From the NCBI RefSeq assembly GCF_029714365.1, contig NZ_CP121660.1, positions 1,178,001 to 1,242,000 on the forward strand: a stretch of DNA of 64,000 bases, read 5' to 3'. Below the pieces are notes generated by a model. It saw only the letters and a list, made by a program, of their open reading frames with translations. It searched no databases and was not told the DNA's origin. Below are positions 27,185 to 36,152 of the stretch, piece after piece (position 1 is the stretch's first letter; the number at the start of each line of letters is the position of its first letter). A program made the translations under genes and the position numbers. This stretch comes from Sinorhizobium terangae (GTDB lineage Bacteria; Pseudomonadota; Alphaproteobacteria; Rhizobiales; Rhizobiaceae).

Positions 27185-27895
27185 ATGGAACCATCGCCAC
27201 CGGGCCAATATGACCCGCTGCCGCTCGTCCTTATTGTCCTTTCGGCCGTAACCGGTCTTGTCGATGCGGTCAGTGTGCTCGGGCTCGGCCAGGTTTTTGT
27301 TGCCAACATGACCGGCAACACGGTCTTCCTGGGCTTTGCTATCGGCGGGGCCCCCGGCTTCGATGTCGCGCGTAACCTGACGGCGTTGATCGCCTTTTTT
27401 GTCGGCGCATGGGCCGGCGGGCTCATTGCCGTACGCCATGCAACGGCGAGTCGCCGTCGCTGCCTTCTGACCGTTGCAACGGGCGAGGCTCTGCTCTTCT
27501 GGATCTCCGCCTTCCTCGCGATCGGATTTGACACCGACGCGTTGGCGCCCACCCGAATTCTTTACCTGCTTATCATCCTTACCGCCATTGCCATGGGGCT
27601 GCGAAATGCGACAGTCCGCGCGCTCAAGGTGCCGGATCTCACCACGACGGTTCTTACACTCACCATCACTGGCCTTGCCGCGGATTCATCGCTTGCCGGC
27701 GGCAGCAACAGGAACTGGCAGCGCCGTGTTGCGGCCGTGCTTGCCCTGCTGATCGGCGCAGTCTTGGGCGCGGCCCTGCTACGCTGGAGCGGCTTGACAT
27801 CGACACTGGTGCTGACCGGCGCCATCGTGCTCGGGGTGACGATCGCTTACGCCTTCCATCCTGCATCCCGCCAGACCGCGGGTGACGCTGCATGA
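27185..27895 (+). CDS. DUF1275 (YoaK-type) membrane protein
   Basis: This 236-residue protein has about six hydrophobic helices and the DUF1275 signature LSAVTGLVDAVSVLGLGQVF followed by VANMTGNTVFLGFAI. Members are inner-membrane proteins without an agreed function. The ATG at 27185 is chosen over 27137 because the family starts just before the first helix. Its TGA overlaps the ATG of the DUF1622 gene. Confidence 0.87.
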   Translation: MEPSPPGQYDPLPLVLIVLSAVTGLVDAVSVLGLGQVFVANMTGNTVFLGFAIGGAPGFDVARNLTALIAFFVGAWAGGLIAVRHATASRRRCLLTVATGEALLFWISAFLAIGFDTDALAPTRILYLLIILTAIAMGLRNATVRALKVPDLTTTVLTLTITGLAADSSLAGGSNRNWQRRVAAVLALLIGAVLGAALLRWSGLTSTLVLTGAIVLGVTIAYAFHPASRQTAGDAA

Positions 27896-28302
27896 ACACC
27901 GCGATCGAACGAGGCGAGTTGGCGGGGTTGGTGGCACCGCTGATGGAGCCATTGGCAACCGTGCTGGAGGCCTTCGGCGTCGCCGTCATCATCATTGGCG
28001 TGCTCTTCGCCACCGTCCGTTATGTGCGAGACCTGGCCGCGGGTCTCGGTGATGCCGCTTATGATCGCTACCGCGCCAACCTGGGGCGCGGGATCCTGCT
28101 TGGTCTCGAACTTCTCATCGGCGCAGATATCATCGCGACCATCACGTCGCCCCTCACCTGGGAGAGTGTCGGCTTGCTGGGGCTGATCGTGCTGATACGA
28201 ACCTTCTTGAGTTTTTCGCTCGAGGCGGAGATCGAAGGCGAATGGCCTTGGCAAAGGCAGCGGCGCAACAGGGCAGCGGGTCCGAACGACCAGACCGGTT
28301 GA
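27892..28302 (+). CDS. DUF1622 membrane protein
   Basis: This 136-residue protein has three hydrophobic helices, beginning at about residue 19 (TVLEAFGVAVIIIGVLFATV), then RGILLGLELLIGADIIATIT and VGLLGLIVLIRTFLSFSLEA, the standard DUF1622 order including the ETI-like LSFSLEAEIEG end. Function unknown. It is translationally coupled to the DUF1275 gene by an ATGA overlap. Confidence 0.87.
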   Translation: MNTAIERGELAGLVAPLMEPLATVLEAFGVAVIIIGVLFATVRYVRDLAAGLGDAAYDRYRANLGRGILLGLELLIGADIIATITSPLTWESVGLLGLIVLIRTFLSFSLEAEIEGEWPWQRQRRNRAAGPNDQTG

Positions 28303-28359
28303 GCCGGTGCGCTCAACAGTTCTTGACATGGCGGGAAAACCGCCGCGACGGGACGGGCA

Positions 28360-28389
28360 TCTCGGCCGCTCCGTTGTGGCCGGCCGAGA
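28360..28389. terminator. Hairpin between the convergent DUF1622 and minE genes
   Basis: TCTCGGCCG and CGGCCGAGA form a perfect 9-bp stem around a 12-base loop. No T-run follows on either strand, so it may act as a weak or Rho-assisted end. Confidence 0.4.
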
Positions 28390-28415
28390 CTATCGGGGCG
28401 AGCAGCCTTTCTCTA

Positions 28416-28679
28416 TCAGGCTGCGCGCACACTGGCGTCGAGCGGGATCTCGATATCGACCTCCAGTGTCGAGACCTGTTCGCCGCGGTCCATCTTCACA
28501 TTTACCTTGTCGCGGTCGACCTGAACGTGTTTGGCAATGACCGCGAGGATTTCCTCCCGCAGTTGCGCGACGAGATCCGAGTGACCGACCGAGGCTCGCT
28601 CGTGTGCGAGCAAGACCTGGAGGCGTTCGCGCGCTGTCGGCGCGGACGTCTGCTTGGTGAAGAAGCTGAAAATACTCAT
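28416..28679 (-). CDS. minE: Cell division topological specificity factor MinE
   Basis: This 87-residue protein matches MinE: a membrane/MinD-binding start ([20 protein letters not shown]), the contact helix [20 protein letters not shown] and the dimerisation part [20 protein letters not shown]. MinE drives MinD off the membrane and sets the division site. Its ATG overlaps the MinD stop by four bases, the usual minCDE order. Confidence 0.95.
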   Translation of the reverse strand: MSIFSFFTKQTSAPTARERLQVLLAHERASVGHSDLVAQLREEILAVIAKHVQVDRDKVNVKMDRGEQVSTLEVDIEIPLDASVRAA

Positions 28680-29491
28680 GCTGCCCTCCGTCCGAATATC
28701 TTGCCGAACAGGCCGCGCTTTTCGCCGGGAATGGTCATCGATACCGTTTCGCCAGCGAGGCGGCGGGCGGCGTCGAGATAGGCGAGCGCCGGTGCGCTGC
28801 GGCTGTCGGCGAGTGTGACCGGCGCGCCGAGGTTCGAGGCGCGCAGAACATCCGTGCTCTCCGGCACGATGCCGAGCAGCGGGATCGACAGGATCTCGAG
28901 CACGTCGTCGACCTTCAGCATGTCGCCGCGTTCGGCGCGCGCGGGATCGTAGCGGGTGAGCAGGAGATGCTTCTCCACCCGCTCGCCGCGCTCGGCCCTT
29001 TCCGTCTTTGAGTCGAGAAGGCCGATGATGCGATCCGAGTCGCGGACCGACGAGACCTCCGGGTTGGTGACGATGACGGCAACGTCCGCATGGCGCATGG
29101 CGAGCGTGGCGCCGCGTTCGATCCCCGCCGGGCTGTCGCAGATGATCCAGTCGAAGTGCTTCTTCAGCTCGGCCATCACCTTTTCGACGCCCTCGGCGGT
29201 CAGGCTGTCCTTGTCGCGGGTCTGCGATGCCGGCAGCAGAAAGAGCGTCTCGAGCCGCTTGTCGCGGATCAGCGCCTGCGGCAGCTTGGCGTCGCCCTGT
29301 ATGACATTGACCAGGTCGTAGACGACTCGCCGCTCGGCGCCCATGACCAGATCGAGATTGCGCAGGCCGACGTCAAAATCGACGACTACCGTCTTCTCGT
29401 TTCTCTGCGCCAATGCCGCACCGAGTGCGGCGGTAGACGTCGTCTTGCCGACGCCGCCCTTACCCGATGTAACCACGATTACTTTCGCCAT
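28676..29491 (-). CDS. minD: Septum site-determining ATPase MinD
   Basis: This 271-residue ParA-type ATPase starts [20 protein letters not shown] with the deviant Walker A (K11, K16) and has the switch segment [20 protein letters not shown]. It ends with the amphipathic membrane-targeting helix [12 protein letters not shown]. It recruits MinC to the membrane and is cycled by MinE. The start is the ATG at 29491; a start 12 residues earlier would overlap the end of minC. Confidence 0.96.
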   Translation of the reverse strand: MAKVIVVTSGKGGVGKTTSTAALGAALAQRNEKTVVVDFDVGLRNLDLVMGAERRVVYDLVNVIQGDAKLPQALIRDKRLETLFLLPASQTRDKDSLTAEGVEKVMAELKKHFDWIICDSPAGIERGATLAMRHADVAVIVTNPEVSSVRDSDRIIGLLDSKTERAERGERVEKHLLLTRYDPARAERGDMLKVDDVLEILSIPLLGIVPESTDVLRASNLGAPVTLADSRSAPALAYLDAARRLAGETVSMTIPGEKRGLFGKIFGRRAA

Positions 29492-29523
29492 CTTGCACTC
29501 CTGTTTCCCGGCCGGCAGCCGGC

Positions 29524-30276
29524 TCAATTAAGTCTCTCTGCCATGATTGAATCGCCCTCGAGCCAGAGCTGCACTGCCTGCCCGCGAAGGTGTGGCGCCA
29601 TGTCGTCGGCGGTCTTGTAGACACCGTCGATTGCCAGCAATTCTGCTTCGAGCTTACGGCAGAAGATGCGCGCCGAGGCATTACCCACGGATCCCGCCAG
29701 CGCCCGTCCCCGCAGCGTTCCGTAGATGTGGACCGAACCGCCCGCGATGATTTCCGCGCCCGAGGCAACCGACCCGACGACGGTGACATCGCCTTCGGGA
29801 AAGATCACCGATTGCCCGGAACGGACGGGTTCCCTGATGATGATCGAAGGCATCGCCCTGACCACCTGCGGCTCGGCGCGAACGACGGGTTCTGCCGGCT
29901 TGCCCTGACCGGACTTCGCCGATTCGGCGGCCTGCTCGGCCGACGGAACCTCGAAATCCGGAGCGGGCCGGCCGCCCTTCATGGCCGGGGGCATGCCCGG
30001 CTCGAACAGTGACGGGCGCCCGCCTTCGATGCCCATGATGCGCACGTTGCGTTTCGCAAGCTCGGCGATCAGTGCTTTCAACTGCGCCCGATCGATCTCG
30101 ATGTCTTCCACATCGAGGACGACCGGCCTGCCCAGGAAAAACCCCGCCGAGCGCGAGGCCAAGTCGTCGAGCCGGGTAAGCCATCCGTCGAGTGGCAGTT
30201 CCGGAGAAAGCACGAGCGCCAGGAAGGAGCGCCCCTTGATACGGATCGAGCGAGTATCTGTTAGCACTTTGGTCAT
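29524..30276 (-). CDS. minC: Septum site-determining protein MinC
   Basis: This 250-residue FtsZ inhibitor has the N-terminal MinC_N domain (RSIRIKGRSFLALVLSPELP), a Pro/Ala-rich linker at about 110-145, and the C-terminal beta-helical MinC_C domain (SVHIYGTLRGRALAGSVGNA, ARIFCRKLEAELLAIDGVYK). It is first in the minCDE operon. An exact CtrA-type site lies 42 bases upstream, so cell-cycle control is likely. Confidence 0.94.
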   Translation of the reverse strand: MTKVLTDTRSIRIKGRSFLALVLSPELPLDGWLTRLDDLASRSAGFFLGRPVVLDVEDIEIDRAQLKALIAELAKRNVRIMGIEGGRPSLFEPGMPPAMKGGRPAPDFEVPSAEQAAESAKSGQGKPAEPVVRAEPQVVRAMPSIIIREPVRSGQSVIFPEGDVTVVGSVASGAEIIAGGSVHIYGTLRGRALAGSVGNASARIFCRKLEAELLAIDGVYKTADDMAPHLRGQAVQLWLEGDSIMAERLN

Positions 30277-30742
30277 CTACGTTAATTTTTGGTTGCCAAG
30301 ATTTACGTGAATCGCGGTTAACAAATGGTTAACCCGGGCACCCTGCATGAAGCTGGAGAGCCGGATTTGACGACAGAAAAAGCGCTTCTGAAGACGCCAC
30401 CGCCCACCTGAAGCGAACGGTGATCTTTGCCGGTGTTGCAGCAATTCCGGCGTGGAGCACCTGATCAAGTCATGCCGGCGATCACCGGGCACTCTTTCAT
30501 CCCGAAATTGGACACCGTTCGATTCGCCTGGGCATCGTCAACGAACACGCGGACGGAAGCTCCTGGTCGCATTTGGCGCCGCCACCATGCTGCCTTTCCA
30601 GTCTGAACCCGTGCCTGCGGAACCGATTACTGGCGTTGAACGTTTGATCTTCACGCGAATCCATGCGGCTGACGCGTGATCTTCTTATGCTTTCGAGGAG
30701 AACATCCGGTTCGACGTCCCGCCGCCTGTTGGGAGCTAAGCG
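30277..30742. other. 466-bp divergent gap between minC and the thiolase gene
   Basis: The left 60 bases hold the minC promoter and CtrA-like sites. The rest (about 30340-30740) contains no reading frame with a family match; short open frames exist but lack ribosome sites. The thiolase promoter should lie in the right part, but I cannot assign boxes. Confidence 0.6.
30318..30333. promoter_or_regulatory. CtrA-type binding site upstream of minCDE
   Basis: TTAA-CAAATGG-TTAAC is an exact match to the alphaproteobacterial CtrA consensus TTAA-N7-TTAA(C). A weaker partner, TTAA-N7-TTGCC, lies at 30282-30297. Both sit within 57 bases of the minC start. Confidence 0.75.
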
Positions 30743-32125
30743 ATGGCTCAGCCGCCGAACTCCGCTGCAGCGACGAAGGCGCCTACTGCCGGGGTACCGG
30801 TCGCCGACGAATCGCGGTCCCCCAATCGGACCGCGGCGAGTTCTGGTCGTCCCGTCTACCTGGTGGATGGAGCGCGTACGCCTTTTCTCCGGGCGCGCCA
30901 CAAGCCGGGACCGTTCACGCCTGTTGATCTTGCCGTGCAATGCGGACGGCCGCTTCTCCTCCGTCAGCCTTTCTCTCGGAATGAATTCGACGTCGTCATT
31001 CTCGGCTGCGTCAATGTGATCGCCGACGAGATGAACCCGGCGCGCGTGGCCGCCCTCAGGCTCGGCATGGGGGCGGCGATGACCGCCTTTACCGTCCAGA
31101 TCAATTGCGGCTCGGGCATGCAGTCGATCGACATAGCCTTCCGCGCGATCGAAGCTGGCAGCGCCGATCTCATTCTCGCCGGCGGAACGGAGGCGCTGTC
31201 CCATGCACCACTGGTGCTCCGCCAGCACGCCGTCGAATGGTTCGGCGGCTTTACAACGGCGAAGACACCCTGGGAAAAAGCCACTGCCTTGGCGGGTTTG
31301 AGACCGGAGATGGCGAGGCCTGTGGTCGGCCTCGAACGCGGACTTACCGATCCGATCACTGATCTCAATATGGGCCAGACGGCAGAAGTAATCGGCCATC
31401 TGTTCGGCATCACGCGCGAAGCTGCTGACACCTACGCCCTGGAAAGCCATCAACGGCTGGAGCGCGCGCAGAATGAAGGCTTCCTCGCGGGAGAGGTCAT
31501 CCCGGCGATCTCCCGAAACGGCATGCTTTACGATCACGATGACGGCGTGCGGCCGGACACGTCGATGGACAAGCTCGCGAAGTTGCAGGCGGTTTTCGAA
31601 AAGCCCTACGGCAACGTCACCGCCGGCAATTCCTCCCAGGTCACCGATGGCGCCTGCTGGGTTGTCCTCGCATCGGAAGACGCGATGAACAGGCACAAGC
31701 TCGCGCCGCTCGCCCGCATCGTCGACAGTGAATGGTCGGCCCTCGATCCCTCGATCATGGGGCTCGCCCCGACATTGTGTTCGACTGAAATCATGAAACG
31801 CAGAAAGCTTTCTCGCGACGACATCGATCTTTGGGAACTCAATGAAGCCTTCGCCGCGCAGGTTCTTGCCTGCCTCGCCGCATGGGAGAACGAGGAATAT
31901 TGCCGCGACGTGCTCGGTCTCGACGGCATCTTCGGGCGCATCGAACGGGTCCGGCTCAATGTCGACGGAGGGGCGATCAGCCTCGGGCATCCGGTCGGCA
32001 CGAGCGGAAACCGCCTCGTGCTTCATCTCGCCAACGCGATGCGCCGGCTCGGGGTGAAGCGCGGCATCGCCACCGAGTGCATCGGCGGTGGGCAAGGCGG
32101 CGCCATGCTTCTGGAGGTTGTGTAA
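30743..32125 (+). CDS. Thiolase (acetyl-CoA acyltransferase, FadA/FadI type)
   Basis: This 460-residue thiolase carries out the last, thiolytic step of fatty-acid beta-oxidation. Catalytic regions are present: the nucleophilic Cys in TVQINCGSGMQSIDIAFRAI, NEAFAAQVLACLAAWE, the His in VDGGAISLGHPVGTSGNRLV and the second Cys in ATECIGGGQGGAMLLE. A Ser/Ala-rich extension of about 35 residues precedes the usual start (RPVYLVDGARTPFLRARHKP); the ATG at 30743 has GGGAG upstream, so I keep it. The TAA stop overlaps the ATG of the FadJ-type gene by one base. Confidence 0.92.
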   Translation: MAQPPNSAAATKAPTAGVPVADESRSPNRTAASSGRPVYLVDGARTPFLRARHKPGPFTPVDLAVQCGRPLLLRQPFSRNEFDVVILGCVNVIADEMNPARVAALRLGMGAAMTAFTVQINCGSGMQSIDIAFRAIEAGSADLILAGGTEALSHAPLVLRQHAVEWFGGFTTAKTPWEKATALAGLRPEMARPVVGLERGLTDPITDLNMGQTAEVIGHLFGITREAADTYALESHQRLERAQNEGFLAGEVIPAISRNGMLYDHDDGVRPDTSMDKLAKLQAVFEKPYGNVTAGNSSQVTDGACWVVLASEDAMNRHKLAPLARIVDSEWSALDPSIMGLAPTLCSTEIMKRRKLSRDDIDLWELNEAFAAQVLACLAAWENEEYCRDVLGLDGIFGRIERVRLNVDGGAISLGHPVGTSGNRLVLHLANAMRRLGVKRGIATECIGGGQGGAMLLEVV

Positions 32126-34245
32126 TGCCAACCGGGAAAACCTCCGTCTGGGAAACGCTCGCCCCACGAAACAGGGAGTTCGGGCCAGGAACCGTCCTGA
32201 AGGCTTTCACCCATTGGCGGCTGAGCAAGGGACCGGACGAAATCGCCTGGCTCGCGCTCGACAGGGCCAACGAAAGCGCGAACACGCTGTCGGAAGCAGT
32301 CATCGCCGAACTCGACACGGCGCTTGCCGAGGTTGAGGGCATGGGAGCCAAGGGTCTCGTCATCCGCTCGGCCAAGAAGGGCGGCTTCATCGCCGGCGCT
32401 GACATCCGCGACTTCAAAGGCGCGACCGAAGGGCGCGACGTGGAGAAGCGTATGCGGTGGGCGCACGGGCTCATCGACCGGCTGGCGGCGCTCGCGATAC
32501 CGACCGTGGCGGTGATCCATGGCTATTGCCTCGGCGGCGGTCTGGAAATCGCACTCGCCTGCAAATACCGCATTGCTTTGAGTGACGCGAAACTGGGCTT
32601 TCCGGAGATAAGGCTCGGCCTGCATCCCGGACTCGGCGGGACGTTCCGGCTGACGGCGCTGATCGATCCCGTCGAGGCGATGACGATAATGCTGACGGGA
32701 AAGACCGTGCACGCGAAAAAAGCGAAGGCGCTCGGTCTCGTCGACGAGGTCATCGAGGAACGCCATGTCGAAAATGCCGTGCGCGCCGCCGTCGCGGGCG
32801 AGATGAGGACGGATCGCGGCAGCTGGAAATCGGGTCTGCTCGGCCTCGCGCCGGCGCGCCAGCTCGCCGCTCGCCAGTTTCGTGCCGAAGCCGAGAAACG
32901 AGCGCCGAGGCAGCACTATCCGGCGCCGTACCGTCTCATCGATCTCTGGGAGGAGCATGGCGGCGATGCCAAGGCAATGCAAACGGCCGAGATCACCTCA
33001 TTCTCGGAACTGCTTGTCAGCGAGACGGCACAGAACCTCATGCGTGTCTTCTTCCTGCGCGAAAAGCTGAAGGACTCCGCCAAGCGCGAAAGCGGCATTC
33101 GGCACGTCCACGTCATCGGGGCGGGCACGATGGGTGGCGACATCGCTGCCTGGTGCGCGGCGCGAGGGTTGCGTGTCACGCTCGCCGACCTCGACCACGA
33201 GATCATCGCCAAGGCGATCGGCCGCGCCGCTGAGTTCTACGACAAGAAGCTTCATTCGAGCATCGAACGCCGCGACGCCCTCGACCGTCTGATCCCCGAT
33301 TTCGAGGGGGCGGGCGTCGCCAAGGCGGATCTGGTCATCGAGGCAGTCGTCGAGAAGGCGGACGTCAAACGCAAGGTGTTTGACGGGATCGCGCCGAAAA
33401 TGAAGGAGGACGCCATCCTCGCCACCAACACGTCGAGCATTCCGCTCGAGGTGCTGCGCGAGGGGCTGGCCTTTCCGGACCGACTTGTCGGCCTGCATTT
33501 CTTCAACCCGGTCGCCAAGATGGAGCTCGTCGAGGTTGTTGCTCACGACCAGGCGAGCCAGGCGACGCTCGATAGGGTGCACGGCTTCTGCGGCGCGATC
33601 GACCGGCTGCCCGCCGCCGTGAAGAGCGCGCCCGGCTTCCTCGTCAACCGTGCTCTGACGCCGTATCTCACCGAGGCTTTCGTCATGATCGACGAGGGAA
33701 CACCAAAGGAGACCATCGACAGGGCGGCGGAGGATTTCGGAATGCCGATGGGGCCGATAGAGCTCGCCGACCGCGTCGGGCTCGACATCGGCCTCGACGT
33801 CGTCCGGATGCTCAAGAACAATCTCGACGATCCCATTCCCGAGATTCCGGCCTGGCTGGAAAAGAAGGTTGAAACCGGCGAGACCGGCCGAAAAGCGGGC
33901 AAGGGACTCTATGCTTACGACGACAAGGGCAAGCCGAAAAGGGCTTCCGGAGCATCGCCACCCGGTCCGGAGATGACGGACCGCCTCCTTCTGCCCATGC
34001 TCAACGCCTGTGTGCGCTGCCTGCGCGAGGGCATCGTCGAGGATGAAGAGACGCTCGACGGCGCGATGATCTTCGCGACCGGTTTCGCGCCGTTCCGCGG
34101 CGGGCCGATGCACTATGCCCGCAGCCGCGGCGCGGCGGACATCGTCGAGACGCTGAAGCGGCTCGAAGAGCGGCACGGCTCCCGGTTTGCGCCCGACAAG
34201 GGTTGGGAGGCATTGGGCTGGGAGGCATTGAGCGGACAAACGTGA
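32125..34245 (+). CDS. Bifunctional enoyl-CoA hydratase/3-hydroxyacyl-CoA dehydrogenase (FadB/FadJ type)
   Basis: This 706-residue multifunctional enzyme has an N-terminal crotonase domain (about 30-210: GGFIAGADIRDFKGATEGRD, VIHGYCLGGGLEIALACKYR, the latter with the oxyanion and Glu region). A central NAD-binding domain follows (RHVHVIGAGTMGGDIAAWCA near 325) with VGLHFFNPVAKMELVEVV, then C-terminal 3HCDH domains. It forms a trifunctional system with the thiolase. The ATG at 32125 overlaps the thiolase stop. The C-terminus ends in a duplicated pentapeptide (GWEALGWEAL) from a 15-bp tandem repeat. Confidence 0.92.
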   Translation: MPTGKTSVWETLAPRNREFGPGTVLKAFTHWRLSKGPDEIAWLALDRANESANTLSEAVIAELDTALAEVEGMGAKGLVIRSAKKGGFIAGADIRDFKGATEGRDVEKRMRWAHGLIDRLAALAIPTVAVIHGYCLGGGLEIALACKYRIALSDAKLGFPEIRLGLHPGLGGTFRLTALIDPVEAMTIMLTGKTVHAKKAKALGLVDEVIEERHVENAVRAAVAGEMRTDRGSWKSGLLGLAPARQLAARQFRAEAEKRAPRQHYPAPYRLIDLWEEHGGDAKAMQTAEITSFSELLVSETAQNLMRVFFLREKLKDSAKRESGIRHVHVIGAGTMGGDIAAWCAARGLRVTLADLDHEIIAKAIGRAAEFYDKKLHSSIERRDALDRLIPDFEGAGVAKADLVIEAVVEKADVKRKVFDGIAPKMKEDAILATNTSSIPLEVLREGLAFPDRLVGLHFFNPVAKMELVEVVAHDQASQATLDRVHGFCGAIDRLPAAVKSAPGFLVNRALTPYLTEAFVMIDEGTPKETIDRAAEDFGMPMGPIELADRVGLDIGLDVVRMLKNNLDDPIPEIPAWLEKKVETGETGRKAGKGLYAYDDKGKPKRASGASPPGPEMTDRLLLPMLNACVRCLREGIVEDEETLDGAMIFATGFAPFRGGPMHYARSRGAADIVETLKRLEERHGSRFAPDKGWEALGWEALSGQT
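34204..34233 (+). repeat. 15-bp tandem duplication at the fadJ-type 3' end
   Basis: TGGGAGGCATTGGGC at 34204-34218 is followed by TGGGAGGCATTGAGC at 34219-34233 (14 of 15 bases equal). It duplicates the peptide GWEAL and also duplicates a GGGAGG motif upstream of the next gene's GTG start. Confidence 0.75.
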
Positions 34246-36116
34246 CGGGCAAGCCAGACCAGCATCAACAGGCCGAAAGCATCGCCGACCGCATCATCGA
34301 GCGCCTTGACGGGCGCATCGTTCTCGGGCTTCCACTCGGACTTGGCAAAGCCAATCTCGTCGCCAACGCTTTGTTCGACCGGGCCGTCAAGGACAGGGCG
34401 ATCGATCTTGAGATACTCACGGCGCTGACGCTGGAAAAACCTTCCTGGTCGAGCGACATGGAACGCCGCTTCGTCGAGCCACTGGTTGAACGGCTATATT
34501 CGGGCTGCCCGGACATCGCATACGCCAAGGCGCTGCGCGAAGGCGAATTGCCGGAAAACATCCGTGTCAGCGAGTTCTTTTTCGTCGCCGGTCGCTGGCT
34601 CGCGGTCGAGATCGCCCAGCAGAACTACATCTCGGCCAACTACACCCATGTCGGCCGCTACCTCATCGACCGCGGCATCAACGTGCTCGCGCAACTTGTG
34701 GCAAAGCGCGGCAACGGCGTGGACGCCGAGTACAGCCTGTCCTGCAATACCGACATCACGCTCGATGTCCTGCCGAAGATAAGGGCGCGGCGGGAATCTT
34801 TTCTGCTGGTAGGCGAAGTCAGCTCGCAATTGCCCTTCATGCCGGGCGAGGCGGCGCTGCCGGCCGGCGAATTCGATTTCATTCTCGACGGACCCGATTG
34901 CGATCGGCCGCTCTTCGTCGTGCCGAGGGCGCCGGTATCGATGGCCGACCACGCCATCGGCATCCATGCGGCAAGCCTGGTGAAGGATGGCGGAACGCTG
35001 CAGATCGGCATCGGCTCGCTCGGCGACGCGCTGACGTCGGGTCTGATCATGCGGCAGCGGCGGCCCGAGCTCTTCGCCGACGCGCTGCATCGCCTCTCTC
35101 CGGAGAGCGCGGTTGCAAAGCGGGAGACCGGAGCCTTCGAGACGGGCCTCTACGCCGCCAGCGAAATGTTCGTCGACGGCTTCATGGACCTCTACCGGGA
35201 AGGCATCCTCAGGCGTCGTGCCTCGGACGGGGCAATCCTGCATTCCGGCTTCTTTGTCGGCAGCGACGCGTTCCACCGGTTTCTGCGCGGCCTGCCGGAG
35301 GAGGAACGGGCGCTTTTCCGGATGCGGGGCATTTCCTTCGTCAATGAACTCTACGGTGAGGAGGATCAAAAACGCGCCGATCGGGTGAACGCGCGTTTCG
35401 TCAACAATGCGATGATGGTGACGCTCATGGGAGCAACCGTTTCGGATGCGCTCGCGGACGGCCGCGTCGTCTCGGGCGTCGGCGGGCAGTACAATTTCGC
35501 CGCCCAGGCCTTCGCGCTCGAAAGCGGGCGCTCCATCATCACGCTCAATGCTGCACGCCAGGCGCACGGCCGCCGTGAATCGCGCCTTGTCTGGTCCTAC
35601 GGCCACGTGACCTTGCCGCGGCACCTGCGCGACATGGTCGTCACCGAATACGGCGTTGCCGATCTCTACGGCAAATCCGACCGCGACTGCATCGCCGCCA
35701 TGCTGGCAATCGCCGATTCGGCCTTCCAGGACGAACTGCTCGACACGGCGAAATCCGCCGGCAAGATCGAAAAGGATTTTACCATCCCGTCGGACTGCAG
35801 CCGCAATACGCCGGCGCGCATAGCCGAAGCGCTTCTCCCGCTGCGCAAGCAAGGCTGGTGCGCCCCATTTCCGTTCGGCACGGAGTTCATCGAGGAGGAG
35901 CAGCGCCTGGTTCCGGCGTTGCGGCATCTGAAGCATATAAGTGCCTCCAGACGATTGCTCGCGCGCGCGGTCCTCGCGTCGTTGGCCGAAGACCGGCCCG
36001 ACCATGAGGAGCGCGCGGCACTCGAAAGAATGCAGCTCGCGGCCCCGACGACCCTGCGCGAAAAGTTCTATGCAAAGCTGCTTCTCTGGGCGCTCAGGCG
36101 CGGTCAAGATCCTTGA
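34242..36116 (+). CDS. Acetyl-CoA hydrolase/transferase family protein
   Basis: This 624-residue protein belongs to the AcCoA hydrolase/CoA-transferase family. The N-terminal half holds the first CoA-transferase lobe (LDGRIVLGLPLGLGKANLVA). The C-terminal lobe (about 300-500) has RMRGISFVNELYGEEDQKRA, SGVGGQYNFAAQAFALESGR and VVTEYGVADLYGKSDRDCIA, with the Glu of FVNELYG the probable catalytic residue. It could hydrolyse or exchange short acyl-CoA made by beta-oxidation. The start is GTG 34242, whose TG is shared with the previous gene's TGA; a TTG at 34203 lacks a usable ribosome site. Confidence 0.88.
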   Translation: MTGKPDQHQQAESIADRIIERLDGRIVLGLPLGLGKANLVANALFDRAVKDRAIDLEILTALTLEKPSWSSDMERRFVEPLVERLYSGCPDIAYAKALREGELPENIRVSEFFFVAGRWLAVEIAQQNYISANYTHVGRYLIDRGINVLAQLVAKRGNGVDAEYSLSCNTDITLDVLPKIRARRESFLLVGEVSSQLPFMPGEAALPAGEFDFILDGPDCDRPLFVVPRAPVSMADHAIGIHAASLVKDGGTLQIGIGSLGDALTSGLIMRQRRPELFADALHRLSPESAVAKRETGAFETGLYAASEMFVDGFMDLYREGILRRRASDGAILHSGFFVGSDAFHRFLRGLPEEERALFRMRGISFVNELYGEEDQKRADRVNARFVNNAMMVTLMGATVSDALADGRVVSGVGGQYNFAAQAFALESGRSIITLNAARQAHGRRESRLVWSYGHVTLPRHLRDMVVTEYGVADLYGKSDRDCIAAMLAIADSAFQDELLDTAKSAGKIEKDFTIPSDCSRNTPARIAEALLPLRKQGWCAPFPFGTEFIEEEQRLVPALRHLKHISASRRLLARAVLASLAEDRPDHEERAALERMQLAAPTTLREKFYAKLLLWALRRGQDP

Positions 36117-36152
36117 TGGCCTGAGGCAGGCGCAGGTCCAATATGCCGCGTC

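Noticed and set aside
30497..32167. A 556-codon minus-strand frame over the thiolase
   Set aside because: The thiolase catalytic residues are on the plus strand; the minus frame has no similarity or ribosome site.
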